DNA of 18,320 bases from Stephanodiscus triporus (GCA_036939755.1 JALLAZ010000645.1:1-18320), one strand, 5' to 3'; shown: positions 1-9,563, counted from the stretch's first letter. The notes: a model not told the origin generated them from the letters alone. Program-made: numbers and translations.

Positions 1-2
1 CC

Positions 3-353
3 ATCGGGGGGTATAACATCCTGACGATCGAGGGTTGCCTTTTCGGCATCATGACATTCGGGATAGTCCTGACCTTGAACGTCGTTGGGGAGCTGTACGC
101 CGGCAGCGGCGGGGCGTACAACGTCGACTCGGTCTTGCGCCTGATGGTGAGGGGCTTGGACGAAGAATTGGAAACAAGAATGAGGAATATTGATGTGGTA
201 GTCACGAGGAGGGCGCGCGCAAGCGCAGGCGATGGCGAAGAATTTGAAAGGAGCGGTGGGGTGCTTATGCCTTCTTCGGTGCATTTTCAAATGAGATATC
301 CCGCGAAGATTAAGGGAGAGGACTCCATGGCAGGGCGAGGAGGTTCATCGTGA
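3..353 (+). CDS. 3' end of a truncated gene, possible membrane protein
   Basis: The reading frame is open from the left edge to a TGA at 351-353, so this is probably the C-terminal part of a gene starting outside the window. The first roughly 30 residues are rich in Ile, Leu, Val, Gly and Phe and could form one transmembrane helix. A charged segment (DEELETRMRN) follows, then a polar, Gly/Ser/Arg-rich tail that looks disordered. An internal ATG at 51 could start a 100-residue ORF, but the continuous frame upstream favours a longer protein. I do not recognise a family. The last 40 or so codons could instead be untranslated sequence if there is an unseen splice site. Confidence is modest because only an open frame and a hydrophobic segment support it. 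Confidence 0.4.
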   Translation: MGGYNILTIEGCLFGIMTFGIVLTLNVVGELYAGSGGAYNVDSVLRLMVRGLDEELETRMRNIDVVVTRRARASAGDGEEFERSGGVLMPSSVHFQMRYPAKIKGEDSMAGRGGSS

Positions 354-1194
354 TTGAAACAAAACACACGGACATCATACATCACGTACACATCGGTGAA
401 TTGGAGTCCAGAAGAGTGGTCGAGCGATGATCATCTCTATGGTCATTGCCCCAATTTTAGTGTCACAAACAGTCCAATTGAATATCAATAGGACAGAATA
501 CTGCCATCACTGTGGGAGTACTTTTACCAACTATCGAACCGTAGTTTACTAGCGTTATCCAATGACTCTCTTGATGTCCAAATCTCCCATACATCATTGT
601 TCTGAAGGTACTGTGTTAAAACGTAAAGATTCCTCTGTTGTGGTTCTCCTAAGAACTTGTGACCTACACGAGTCCGTCCGAAACTCTAGCATTTGTTCTG
701 GGCTAATTTGCTGCGTGGATGTGTGTAACACTAAAGTGATACATCCAATAAGCACATTGATAACAAGCAAATGAAGGTGGTGATATATTATTAGATGACG
801 ATGTAGGGGGTGCGGCATGCTTTTTATCTTGTTGGAGGGAATTCTGGGTATGGCTCTCGGCGGCAAATTAGATTCGAGGAAGCTTTCTGAAAGCAATACT
901 CTAGGGTTATTTATTTTGTGTACTTTTGAAAAGAAAAATACATTTCTTACGATAAGAAACGCAATTAACTACTCTATCTACTTAGACTCTCTCACAAGGG
1001 GGGGATCTATTACCCAGATTTACAAAATTTACGGGACACTGTCGTCGTGAGGAAAACATATATTCTTCTCCTGAGCTCCACTCGGTTTTGCTTTCAATAC
1101 CTATATTTCATAATATTTTTGTTGAACGAACTCTTGGACAATGATAACTTACCGCGAGCATAGATTGACAAACTACAATTAGAGGGTTATATAA
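354..1194. other. Intergenic, no gene seen
   Basis: This stretch is relatively AT-rich. It holds only short ORFs (at most about 100 codons, on both strands) with no recognisable motif and unlikely composition. It presumably carries the 3' flank of the left-edge gene and the promoter of the J-domain gene. A TATATAAA string sits directly against the ATG at 1195, too close to act as a TATA box for that start. Confidence 0.5.
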
Positions 1195-3081
1195 ATGCCG
1201 AAGTGGCAGATGGTCGTTTCGGAGATTGATGTCACGAGCGATGACGAATACGGCTCCGGCTCAACCGACCACGATCGGGAGAACGAACGACCCGCCGATA
1301 ACAGCATGAACAACGAAAACGCGTCGCCGTCGTCGCTGGTGGTGAATTGGAAGTACTCGGCGGCAAGGGCATGCGATAATCTTAATCGCATACTGCTCGA
1401 CATCGATCTCCTGGGAGCGGGGATTGATATCATTCCGATGACCCCTCGGCCCCACGTCGGAGGCGGCGAGCGAAGAGAGGATGAGGGAAGAACGGAAGAC
1501 GAGGGGAGTGAAGAGAATGAACAGAGGGATGCACTCGAGGATTCGCTTGAAACGGCGAGGAAGGGAATGGAGGCGAATCCTCTGCTCGCAAAGACACAAA
1601 CACGTGTCGAGGTGGCAGCGGCAGTGGTGAATCGTTTTCTCTCCGACAAACACGAGGAAGAGAAGAGATTGATTGAAAAAATCGAGAAGCAAAAGAAAGT
1701 GGTCGAGAGGATCCTGCAGGCCAGTGGAAGAAGGAGGAAGGGGGGAGGGATGGAAGACGAACGACACATAGAGGAAGATGAGATCGCAGCCGAGATGAAA
1801 TTGAAGGATGATGAGAATTGTCTGCGCACTGAACGACGAAAGCTTTTGGAGGATACGAATTTGGTCGAGAGGATTCCGCAGGACGATGCGCTAAGTATTG
1901 AGGAGGGAGAGATGGAGGATGAAAGACGCAAAGATGAACGTGAGGCCGAAGGGAGGAGGCGCCTGGCCGAAAATGAGGAGAGTGAGAGTGAGAGGGAGAG
2001 TGAAAGGGAAAGAGACAAGGAAAGGGAGATGGTGAGAGACAAGGAGAGGGAGGCAGCAGCTAGTGCGGCAGAAGAAAAGAAGAGGGCCGACGATGAGAAA
2101 ATGCGGAAACAGTGGGCTGAGGAAGAGGAGGAGAGGAAGAGGAAAGCCGCAGTGGAAAAAGAAACGAGGAGAAAAGTGGCGGCGGCAGTCGCCGAGACTG
2201 AGAGTAGACGAAGGGCACTCAAGGAGGCTCAGGATGCAGCAAGGGAGGAATTAGAGGAGAAACACAAGCAAGAGAAGTTGGTCGAGAGGATCCTGCGGGC
2301 CGCCGCCAACGACGAAAAGGCTAAAAATGCGTTCTACAACGTCCTCGACATCACGCCTACCTCAACGACAGCCCAAATAAAAAAGGCATATCGAAAATTG
2401 GCGCTGAAGCTGCACCCAGATAAAGATAAGTACACCACGCCCAAGTCAGTGGAGGCCTTCAAGGCCGTGTTGAGCGCGTACGACGTATTGAAGGATTCAT
2501 CGTCGCGGAGTGAATACGATCGAGCACAGAGCAGTATCAATGGTGTGGTCTTGAGGGGACCACCGTCCTTGTTCAATACGATCCCCAGTGGGACCCGAAT
2601 CACAGTCCAAAGCACCGATAAACGATTTGCAAATCTCAATGGTCTGCAGGGTAGTATCCTGGGGTATGATGGCGTCACTGACTTGTACCTTGTCCAGGTA
2701 GACCATCAATGTGCATCGATCTGGTCGAAGACATCGGCTTTGTTTCAGAACGTCATTGTATGCCTCCGTGCCGCAAAGGCAAAGGAATTGGGTGCATTCC
2801 TGGTTACGCTATTGGCTTATTACAAGGATAGTAGGGGCGGTTGTTACCAAGTGAGCTACTACCATGAAAATTCCATGATGGTGAGGACTGCATACCTTCG
2901 GCCCGAGCAATTCATAATCCCAAACGGGACTGTAGTTCAATTGGATGATGGCGTTTGCGGAATGGTTGTCGGTTGGAAGGAGATTGTTGATCAACTTTCG
3001 GACGCCGATGGGAGCTATTATAACATTAAAGTGTCACACGACGTAGGTGTTCGAGTTCAAATGGCGAACATCCGCCTGTGA
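1195..3081 (+). CDS. J-domain (DnaJ/Hsp40) protein with charged coiled coil and C-terminal SH3-like repeats
   Basis: This is an uninterrupted 628-codon frame from ATG to TGA. Residues 1-90 are acidic and Ser-rich. Residues about 90-375 are dominated by Glu, Arg, Lys and Asp (runs such as ESERESERERDKER) and should form a long coiled coil or single alpha helix. A J-domain spans about 378-445, with the KKAYRKLALKLHPDK core and the diagnostic HPD triad at 407-409, which in this family stimulates Hsp70 ATPase. After a short linker, residues about 466-628 hold roughly three diverged 45-50-residue units, each with a Gly-rich strand pattern (NGLQGSILGYD, GAFLVTLLAYY, NGTVVQLDDGVCGMVVGW) and closing with a segment like YLRPEQF or MANIRL. 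These look like SH3-type barrels. No signal peptide or membrane segment is seen, so a cytosolic or nuclear location is likely. The client is unknown. J-domain identity is firm; the SH3-like assignment is by eye. Confidence 0.92.
   Translation: MPKWQMVVSEIDVTSDDEYGSGSTDHDRENERPADNSMNNENASPSSLVVNWKYSAARACDNLNRILLDIDLLGAGIDIIPMTPRPHVGGGERREDEGRTEDEGSEENEQRDALEDSLETARKGMEANPLLAKTQTRVEVAAAVVNRFLSDKHEEEKRLIEKIEKQKKVVERILQASGRRRKGGGMEDERHIEEDEIAAEMKLKDDENCLRTERRKLLEDTNLVERIPQDDALSIEEGEMEDERRKDEREAEGRRRLAENEESESERESERERDKEREMVRDKEREAAASAAEEKKRADDEKMRKQWAEEEEERKRKAAVEKETRRKVAAAVAETESRRRALKEAQDAAREELEEKHKQEKLVERILRAAANDEKAKNAFYNVLDITPTSTTAQIKKAYRKLALKLHPDKDKYTTPKSVEAFKAVLSAYDVLKDSSSRSEYDRAQSSINGVVLRGPPSLFNTIPSGTRITVQSTDKRFANLNGLQGSILGYDGVTDLYLVQVDHQCASIWSKTSALFQNVIVCLRAAKAKELGAFLVTLLAYYKDSRGGCYQVSYYHENSMMVRTAYLRPEQFIIPNGTVVQLDDGVCGMVVGWKEIVDQLSDADGSYYNIKVSHDVGVRVQMANIRL
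1700..2302 (+). repeat. Three dispersed copies of a VERIL motif inside the J-domain gene
   Basis: A near-identical DNA string of about 23 bases, beginning gtcgagaggatcctgc, occurs at 1700-1723, 1861-1883 (diverged, encoding LVERIPQDD) and 2278-2302. The encoded motifs are VVERILQAS, LVERIPQDD and LVERILRAA. Lys/Glu-rich helix precedes the first and third copies. This suggests internal duplication of a coiled-coil block. Confidence 0.6.
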
Positions 3082-3480
3082 GGAGCCAGGGAGGCCAAGT
3101 TGTAACTGTACAAATGTGAGAATAGTTCAATGAAACAAAGTAGGTTCGAGTTTACTATTCCAATCATACTAAATTTCCGCGTTAATTTCATAAGATCAAT
3201 AGCATAATAACAATCACCATGCAAGTGTGGCAATATCAACAGTGAGCTCGGACCAAGAAACGTGGTGAAGGTGACCGTGGACTAGGAGCACCTATTCTTG
3301 TTTGAGCATACTTAAAACAACCGGTGTTGGGCTTCGCAGGTTGTGATTACTATTCTGATACTATGACATTTTTGTTTATTCGAAGTCTATGTTGTACTCA
3401 ACCCGGCTGATTTTTCCCATAACAGAACTTCTCACATGACATCTCTATCGATCCGGAGCTGTTTTTGTTGCGAACAGCAT
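3082..3480. other. Intergenic between two convergent genes
   Basis: This stretch separates the stop of the J-domain gene (3081) from the stop of the minus-strand membrane protein gene (3481). It is AT-richer than the flanking genes and should hold both 3' untranslated regions. I see no gene, RNA or repeat in it. Confidence 0.5.
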
Positions 3481-5152
3481 CTACGTTGTCCTCGATCCTC
3501 TCATTGCCAAGCTACTGGCGAATTGACATCCTTGGTTCTGTACAGATGCACGAGTCGGCAGCATCTCGCCCATTTCGACGCTCTCGACCGAGCTGGTCGA
3601 GTCGATGGTGCGATTCGCAGTCGACTGGCCGTCGATGGACTTTTCATCGGTATGGATGATGCCGTCCTGCGTTCCGTTCTTGGCCTTCTTCATACGATAC
3701 AAGCCGGTGACGAGCAAGGACATTGCGGCCAAGCCTCCCGCGACGGCGATCAACGGTTTCATGTTGCGGATGCTTGAGCCGCCTCCGGGCACTTGTTGAT
3801 AGGCATCGTGGATGGTCGTTCCCTCGGTCGGCCCATCGGCGGGCGCATTCTCGGTGACTGACGTGNTGTTGATAGGCATCGTGGATGGTCGTTCCCTCGG
3901 TCGGCCCATCGGCGGGCGCATTCTCGGTGACTGACGTGGATGCGGTCGATGGCAGCTCGTCGGCATCGTCCACCACGCGCATCGTTCCCTCGTTCGAATC
4001 GACATGCGTGTCCTCCTCTGTGGCGTCCGTGAAGTTGGTGGTGGTGATGGTGATGATGGTGGTGGTGGTGGTGGTCGAATCGGTTGATGGGAGGTCGTCG
4101 TGGTCGTTGCATGCGGTCATCCCCAAGCATTCGGGCGTTTTGAAGATGGTGACGAGGTCAGAGGTCATCTTGTCCCAGTCTAAAGTTTCTGGATCGACGC
4201 CCATCGCTGTGCACTTGTCTCTGGCACCTACCAACATGGACGTCACGATGAACATCATTGCGTCCTCGTTTGGCTGCTCGCATGGGTCGTTGGAGTTTTC
4301 TTCATGTTGGAGCATGCGTCGAACTCCGTCGGTAGTTGCCTGGTCGTCCACGCCCCGCATTTGATCGAGCAGGTGCTCAAAGACGCAGCCCCCGTGGACG
4401 TCTATTTCAACACCGGCGCACTTAGCAATGTTGTCGAAATGATTCCTCACGAAGATCGTGCCATCGCAGAGAAATTCCCAGCATTCCACGTTGGCGAACA
4501 GTTGCACGAAGGCGTAGAAAATCCTTTCGAATTCTCCATCATCGACGATGTCAGCCCCGAAGTCCTCGCATTGCTTTTTGGACTTGGTCATGACGTTACG
4601 CAGAGCCTTCACCGGGACATCGGGACGGTGGCACTCGCTGTTCATCATAACCAGAGCGGGCATGTTCATGAGCGCATCAATCGTCTCGGAAACCATGCAA
4701 GTGTCCGTGTCAAGCTCCACCTTGGCGCACTGGCCGAGGGAATCAAACTACGGAGGAGAAAAGCAATGTGCATGAGCGAGGCATGGATTCTCGATGACAA
4801 GGCGGATGATGCCTTCTATCGGAATACTTACGATGAATGTTACTGGGTGATCTTCCCCGAAATGAGTTTCGGGGCCGGAAGGTTCGACACCGGTCGGGTA
4901 CGACATGCTGAAATCGAAGGAGAGCGGCATGCTGCCATACGACATGCAGGAGTAGTCGGAGCTCGTCTCGAGCATGCGCCGGTGGCTCTCCTGATCGTGG
5001 CCGGTACTCAACGGGACACTGGCAGTGGTGGTGACGACTTTGGTGGCTGGAGACTTGGTCATATCCCGATCGGCGGTACGGATCTTCTTGGGGAGAGACG
5101 CGGATGACGCCTCGAGGCGAAGGAGGATGATTGGCAGAAGAGAGAGCCTCAT
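3481..5152 (-). CDS. Secreted single-pass (type I) membrane protein with Cys-rich ectodomain; frame broken by a duplication plus N
   Basis: Exon 1 is 5152-4832 (107 codons). It starts at the first ATG of the frame and encodes a signal peptide (MRLSLLPIILLRLEASSA). Exon 2 starts at 4747 and runs to a TAG at 3481-3483. The intron (84 bases, GTAAGT donor, pyrimidine-rich acceptor) falls between codons. Exon 2 encodes an ectodomain with more than ten cysteines (motifs such as VECWEFLCDG, GGCVFEH, TPECLGMTAC), then an acidic Thr-rich stalk with a poly-Thr run, a hydrophobic helix (PLIAVAGGLAAMSLLVTGLY) and a basic stop-transfer RMKKAK with a tail of about 70 residues. The frame shifts at 3866, where a 72-base duplication is joined by one N. 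Removing 73 bases (one copy plus N) gives a single continuous 504-residue protein, so I treat this as one gene and not a pseudogene. The family is not recognised; a cell-surface or endomembrane role is inference. Confidence 0.8.
3794..3938. repeat. Perfect 72-base tandem duplication separated by an N
   Basis: Copy 1 (3794-3865) and copy 2 (3867-3938) are identical base for base, and position 3866 is the only ambiguous base in the window. The unit encodes 24 residues of the stalk of the minus-strand membrane protein (TSVTENAPADGPTEGTTIHD and four more). The duplication alone would keep frame; the extra N breaks it. This is the pattern left when two overlapping contig ends are abutted with a placeholder base instead of being merged. 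Confidence 0.95.
4748..4831 (-). other. Intron of the Cys-rich membrane protein gene
   Basis: On the minus strand the donor reads ATC|GTAAGT and the acceptor reads TTTTCTCCTCCGTAG|TTTGAT. The intron is 84 bases, phase 0. Without splicing, the first exon runs into a stop shortly after the acceptor, and the second exon has no ATG near its beginning and an in-frame TAG at its edge. Confidence 0.8.
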
Positions 5153-7207
5153 GGTAGATTGTTTACTCGTTGCTGTTGTTTCGTTTTGTGAGATGAAGTT
5201 TAGCTCATTCACTGTTCACTTTTTGACCCGGCGTTGTTGCTTAGTCCTATCCTACACGACTCGACTAAAAGTAGTACGACGCAACTTGACTGACAAAAAC
5301 AACGGCTGGAGTTATTGTGACTCATATTCGTGAGGCAGGTCCCGTGCCACGCAAAGGGACAAAGAGCATGAGGTGAGTATGTACCACGGCCTTATTTACA
5401 AATGTGTGTCGTTACGAAGGAATGCAGGCGTCGACGATGATGCTATCAATCAGCTATTGGCGAAGAATAGTCTCGTCATAACAGTCGATAAGGAGGTCTG
5501 AACAACGCGCTGAAATACACATGCGGAGGGGGTCTGTGGAAGGATCGGAGATTTGTTAAGAAGACATTTCAAACAACACATTCGTCAACTGAAAATAGGT
5601 TGTTGAACAAGACTGTTGCGCTGGTGGTGACGGCTGCCGACAAAGACGTAGCTAGACAAACAGCAAGGAGGCTCACGGCTATTGCATGCTCATAGATTAA
5701 TGGCTCCAAATAACCTTGACCCTTGATATTGACATAATTTTTTTCATGAAAAAGCACGACTTTTACTTCTTGCTGGGAATGTACCACAGCCACATACTGA
5801 TAGTCTATCTATACCCCATTCCATCTGGCATCTGGCACAGAGCTGTGCAGCGGTGTCTCCCATTGAGATCATTCACTGCCGTCTACATTCCGCCATCTTT
5901 ACTGGGAACCTTCAACAGTACTTATGCAAATGGGGTCGTCAAGATTTTTGCAGGGATAGACGCCTTGACCCCTTGCCCTTCTACTCCATCATTTCTTTAC
6001 TTTGGGGTTTCGAGAGTCTTCTTTTCTGTGCTTTTTATTGGTTGTGAGGGATGGATGGCGTGCCAGCTCTCTCCTATTCTATTGGAGTTGAGGGAAATAG
6101 TGGGCTTGTATCCTCCGGATGTGATACATTAAAGTATGGATTCAGAGTTTTACTTTTGTTGGTGAATTTTACTATGAAAATATTACCCAACCATGTTTTT
6201 CGCCATCGTCTCCCCCCTTTGTTAGCAATAGTGGATAGTTATAATGTTTAGTTTCTCAATAAATAGACTCTATTCAATAGCTTAACAGCTAAGTCTGTTC
6301 CGGTGGGAACAAAAAACTCCTGCCCAATAGGCTTGGTACATAGGAAGTGGTACCGAATCATGGTTGTCCCCACACACAACAGAACACAAACACCCCCCCC
6401 CATGGTGAGCTCTTCCCCCCTTCAGCAGCATGTGTTTAGTGTATCCACTCGACCCAACGCAAGGGCGACCCATCCAAGGTGTTGGCCAAGGCCTCTGTGA
6501 AAGGATAGTAAAATACAATAAACTAAACAAGCAATTAATTTAATTCTACAGGTACTCCCTGTTTTTCACTAACTGCTTGCCTGCCGTCAGCAAAGGTAGC
6601 CAAATGGCATCCATTACCATTACCGCCAGCAGGCCACCATAATATATGACCAAAATGAATACACAGTAAAGAACAATAGTAGTACGGTTTGGCTTTACTT
6701 TTAATCAACCATAAGATGGTCATTTACCTACGGTCTACGGGTATGATGCGTGACAAAAAATTGACAACAAGAAAAAATGCACCTCATTTGCGGGCCATTT
6801 CGATGATACAATGCAAAGTGGATTGACCAGTACGGCAGGTCTAGGGCTACCTTAGATGCCATTGGACACTGCCATTGGGCAAGTATTCACCCTGTATCGC
6901 CCCAGCGGATGCCATGATGGTCATTGATTTTGGCGTAAAAAATGAGTTGCGGCGTTGTGAAATTGCTTGTTACAAAGCTAGTGTTCAAAAGGCACAAAAC
7001 AGACCCTCTACTCAGCTCATTGAAGTGACATGTTGCGTAGAAAGGTTGAATGCCACAATTAAAGCCAAAGAGCTCAGCTATTTTTCTAGCTATCAAATGC
7101 TAACAACGGACACATATCGGTGAAGTTACCAGCCTGCAAAGCTCATTAAAAAATGTGACATCAGGATGCCACATACTAGTTATTAAGCTGTTAATATGAA
7201 TTACAAT
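5153..7207. other. Long gene-poor stretch
   Basis: This region is AT-richer than the flanks. It contains the 5' flank of the membrane protein gene and many short ORFs (longest 138 codons at 5716-6132) with no recognisable domain. A C9 homopolymer lies near 6393, and there is a small hairpin (gttcc-ggtg-ggaac) around 6295-6308. Part of the right side may belong to the transposon whose coding relic lies just to the right, but I could not identify terminal inverted repeats. Confidence 0.5.
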
Positions 7208-7754
7208 CTACTCTGAATAGTCATCATCGAACTCAGCCTCAAAGAGGCCTTAACTGCAGTCCACGATGGTGATCTGAGTCACCACTGTGCACACCCAAAA
7301 TGTGACCCAGTGAAGGGTGATGAGGTGGCAAAAGACCTGGGAGAGGATCCCCCAGTTCTTCAGTTCAGCTGCCCATTTAGCGTCTTGTGACATGCCCTTA
7401 GACTGCCCCTGCATTGCTTGAAGCTTGGATGGGTTGCCTGCATTCATGGGGCACATGATCTTGTTGGGGTGGCCCATGTATCCCTTGTCCACCTCAATCC
7501 GCTTGTCTTGGTCGAGGAAGTTGCATAAAACCTCCTTGTTGAAAATCATGATATTGATCATACCAATACCAGGTACCCCCCAGGAAACTCACGCCCAGCT
7601 AGTAGCAAAGGGTGGACTTCCCCGCGTACTTGTGGGATGCAAAGGCATTTCCCACCGTCGTGGATCCCTGTTGGGGGATGCGGAAGTCCATCCCGCAGAT
7701 CGTCATGAGACAATCATTCAGGACGTCCCCATCTTTTTGACAATCAAATTCGAT
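7208..7754 (-). pseudogene. Decayed DDE-superfamily transposase
   Basis: Reading the minus strand from 7754, the translation carries hallmarks of a DDE endonuclease family common in diatom and other protist transposons: NDCLMTICGMDFRIPQ, then NAFASHKYAGKSTLCY, then after a break IMIFNKEVLCNFLDQ, VDKGYMGHPNKI, and a tail LKNWGILSQVF...LHWVTF. The two conserved acidic positions in GMDFRI and VDKGYMG are kept. It is broken by an in-frame TAG at 7599-7601, a frameshift or small deletion near 7563-7575 (where the GP-P-G...ND block of the family is missing) and a TAA at 7250-7252. After that TAA the same frame still gives GLFEAEFDDDYSE and ends at TAG 7208-7210, which fits the family's usual C-terminus. 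The N-terminal part is not recognisable to the right. This is a dead copy; the family assignment is from motif memory. Confidence 0.75.
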
Positions 7755-9167
7755 CAGTAGAGGCAGCAGGAGGGGGGGGCGCAGCAGCGGCGGGGGGGGG
7801 ATGAGAATGGGGTGAAGAAAAAATCATACTTCGAGGGCAGGGTGATCATTGTGGTGACTGGTGCTGGCAGTGCTGTCCTCACTAGGGGGTCCGTAAAAGC
7901 CTTCCTGCCAATTTAATCACAAGTCCAAAAAAAAAGAGAAGCTCCGAGTTCCATGTCACTTGCTCCTTTGAGCTCCTTTGACTCCCGGGAAAGTGAGTCA
8001 CTTTTTACCTCCCCCCCCCTCGTCATGTGACTGGTTTTGATCCTAGCTGGATAACTTTTCTACGGTACTGTAACATTTTGAAAAAATTAGTGTCTAAATA
8101 TACTGTATTAAGTACTAACTACTGACCTTACCGTAGCAGCAGCATACACTAGTGCTCAGATATGCATATTAACTGCACCCCCCCTTTTTTACTGCCGCTG
8201 ATGCATCCACTGTGCATGGCGATTTGTCAGCCATGCTAGTGGGAAGCATGAGTGCATTAGTTATTGCATTTAAGTGGGGGGAAATATCACCATGGGTTGG
8301 GTGCTCTGCTCTACAAAATGGGTATGTAAAGTACGCGAGCACAACACAAAACACAACCACAACACACAACAACCAACATGAGCCGCTGCCACTCTACCCT
8401 CCAGCGGCTTTGGCCCTCTCCCTCCATGGGTTGGTCAGCGGCACCACAAACTCATGGCGCCACCGTTCCCTATGGTCCCATGCAAAGGCGCACGCCATTG
8501 GGTTAGGAGGCACCGCTGTTGGTTCCCTTGTTTGAGGCGCTGAATCGCAACCCATCAAAAAACAGAGAGGGGGGTGGGGGTCTCAGCCTTAGGTGGCCGC
8601 CGTTTGATGATGAAAAACAACAATCAACAAAAAGTTGGCAGCAGCGGTAGGTGGGATGTTATAGAAGAGCAGGTGGGGGGGAGCGCGGGTGTGTACACCA
8701 TCCGATCATTTGGGGCGGCGAATGGAAAACAAAATAATATATAATGAAAAATACATCGTGGCTTTTGGGGGCATCCAAGGAATGATTTTTGACACAACAA
8801 CCAACCAAAAACAGGCAGCCTCGTTGGAGGGGACTATTGAGGGGAGGTGTGATGAGCACAACACGTGGGGGGAGTGCAATATCATCATTTTTGGAGGGGG
8901 CATAGTAAAATTAAAAGTAAAAAACTAAAATAAATCATTGAGTTTAGTAAATAATTTTTTCTCGGCCAGTTTATATTATTTAGTTAAACCCTTCCACCCC
9001 GCCCCTGGTCGACCCCTTCCGCAGAGGCTGCCGGGGTGGGGCGGCAGGAAAACCAATTGCCATGCCGCTAGAGACCAGTGACTGGCTTCACCATGGTGGT
9101 GTTCTTTTTGGATGGTTCGACCCTTGTCCACCATCCGTATGTGTCGGTCTCCAAATTAGAAAGACAA

Positions 9168-9197
9168 CCAAACCAATTCTGGGACTCCCCGATTTGG
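9168..9197. repeat. Diverged upstream copy of the palindromic element
   Basis: This 30-base stretch aligns without gaps to 9217-9246: both begin CCAAACCAATT, share the central GGGA.TCCCC and end TTGG, with a few mismatches in between. The two copies are spaced about 49 bases apart. Confidence 0.7.
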
Positions 9198-9215
9198 AAA
9201 TGAGTAGCATCCCTG

Positions 9216-9252
9216 CCCAAACCAATTTGGGGAGTCCCCAAATTGGTTTGGG
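9216..9252. repeat. Perfect 18-base palindrome arms with a 1-base centre
   Basis: CCCAAACCAATTTGGGGA (9216-9233), then one G, then its exact reverse complement (9235-9252). It can form a nearly loopless cruciform or hairpin. A diverged copy of the same element lies just upstream at about 9168-9197, beginning CCAAACCAATT and ending TTTGG. Confidence 0.95.
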
Positions 9253-9298
9253 GAGTGCATTTTTGGTTTTTTCTTCAGTCACGCACAGATTGGCCCCC

Positions 9299-9361
9299 TC
9301 ACCAAAATTTTAGGCAATTCAAAGCCATGGCAGTGCACCGCTCATCACCAAAAATTTAGGC
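9299..9361. repeat. Short direct repeat pair
   Basis: tcaccaaaattttaggc (9299-9315) and tcaccaaaaatttaggc (9345-9361) differ at one position. They lie just right of the palindrome and could be part of the same small element. Confidence 0.6.
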
Positions 9362-9563
9362 CACTGAAAACGCTGCGCCTACAAACTGGGAATTACCCAG
9401 ACAAGGGGGTAGGGTGCTTCTTCTCTTCATGAGGCGCCTGTGAGATGATTCGGGGGATGAACGAGCGGAGGCCCACAAGGAAGAAGGAGATGGTGGGGTG
9501 GTGGGAAGAAGCCACCCGTCATTGGAGAAAATCCTGGTCGGGTTGTTGAATGGGGTCAGGGCG

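Larger units (their letters stand above)
7755..9563. other. Gene-poor stretch with homopolymer and low-complexity runs
   Basis: No convincing gene is seen. It contains G runs near 7771-7800, C runs near 8011 and 8177, a CA/AAC-rich tract at 8340-8376, a short direct tandem (gctcctttga twice, about 7963-7982) and a GC-rich imperfect inverted repeat at about 8992-9045. It also holds the palindrome and direct repeats annotated separately. The left part may include the eroded 5' portion of the transposon. Confidence 0.5.

Noticed and set aside
1179..2222. Long Ser-rich ORF (347 codons) on the minus strand opposite the J-domain gene
   Set aside because: It is the antisense shadow of the Glu/Arg-rich coiled coil (GAG/AGG codons read as CTC/CCT), with no domain of its own.
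3759..4130. Minus-strand frame with a poly-His run
   Set aside because: It is the frame-shifted reading of the ACC/ATC repeats that encode poly-Thr in the real frame of the membrane protein.
4304..5107. 267-codon plus-strand ORF opposite the Cys-rich membrane protein
   Set aside because: It is antisense to two exons with a signal peptide and a consensus intron, and has no motif of its own.
5716..6132. 138-codon ORF in the gene-poor region
   Set aside because: It is AT-rich, rich in hydrophobic residues and without any motif or homologous pattern; length is compatible with chance.
6535..6723. Minus-strand ORF ending in CHLATFADGRQAVSEKQ, considered as a second transposase fragment
   Set aside because: I could not tie it to a known transposase motif, so it is not annotated.
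7990..8004. AAAGTGAGTCACTTT palindrome containing a bZIP/AP-1-like TGAGTCA
   Set aside because: The 7-base arms can arise by chance, and no gene start lies nearby to regulate.
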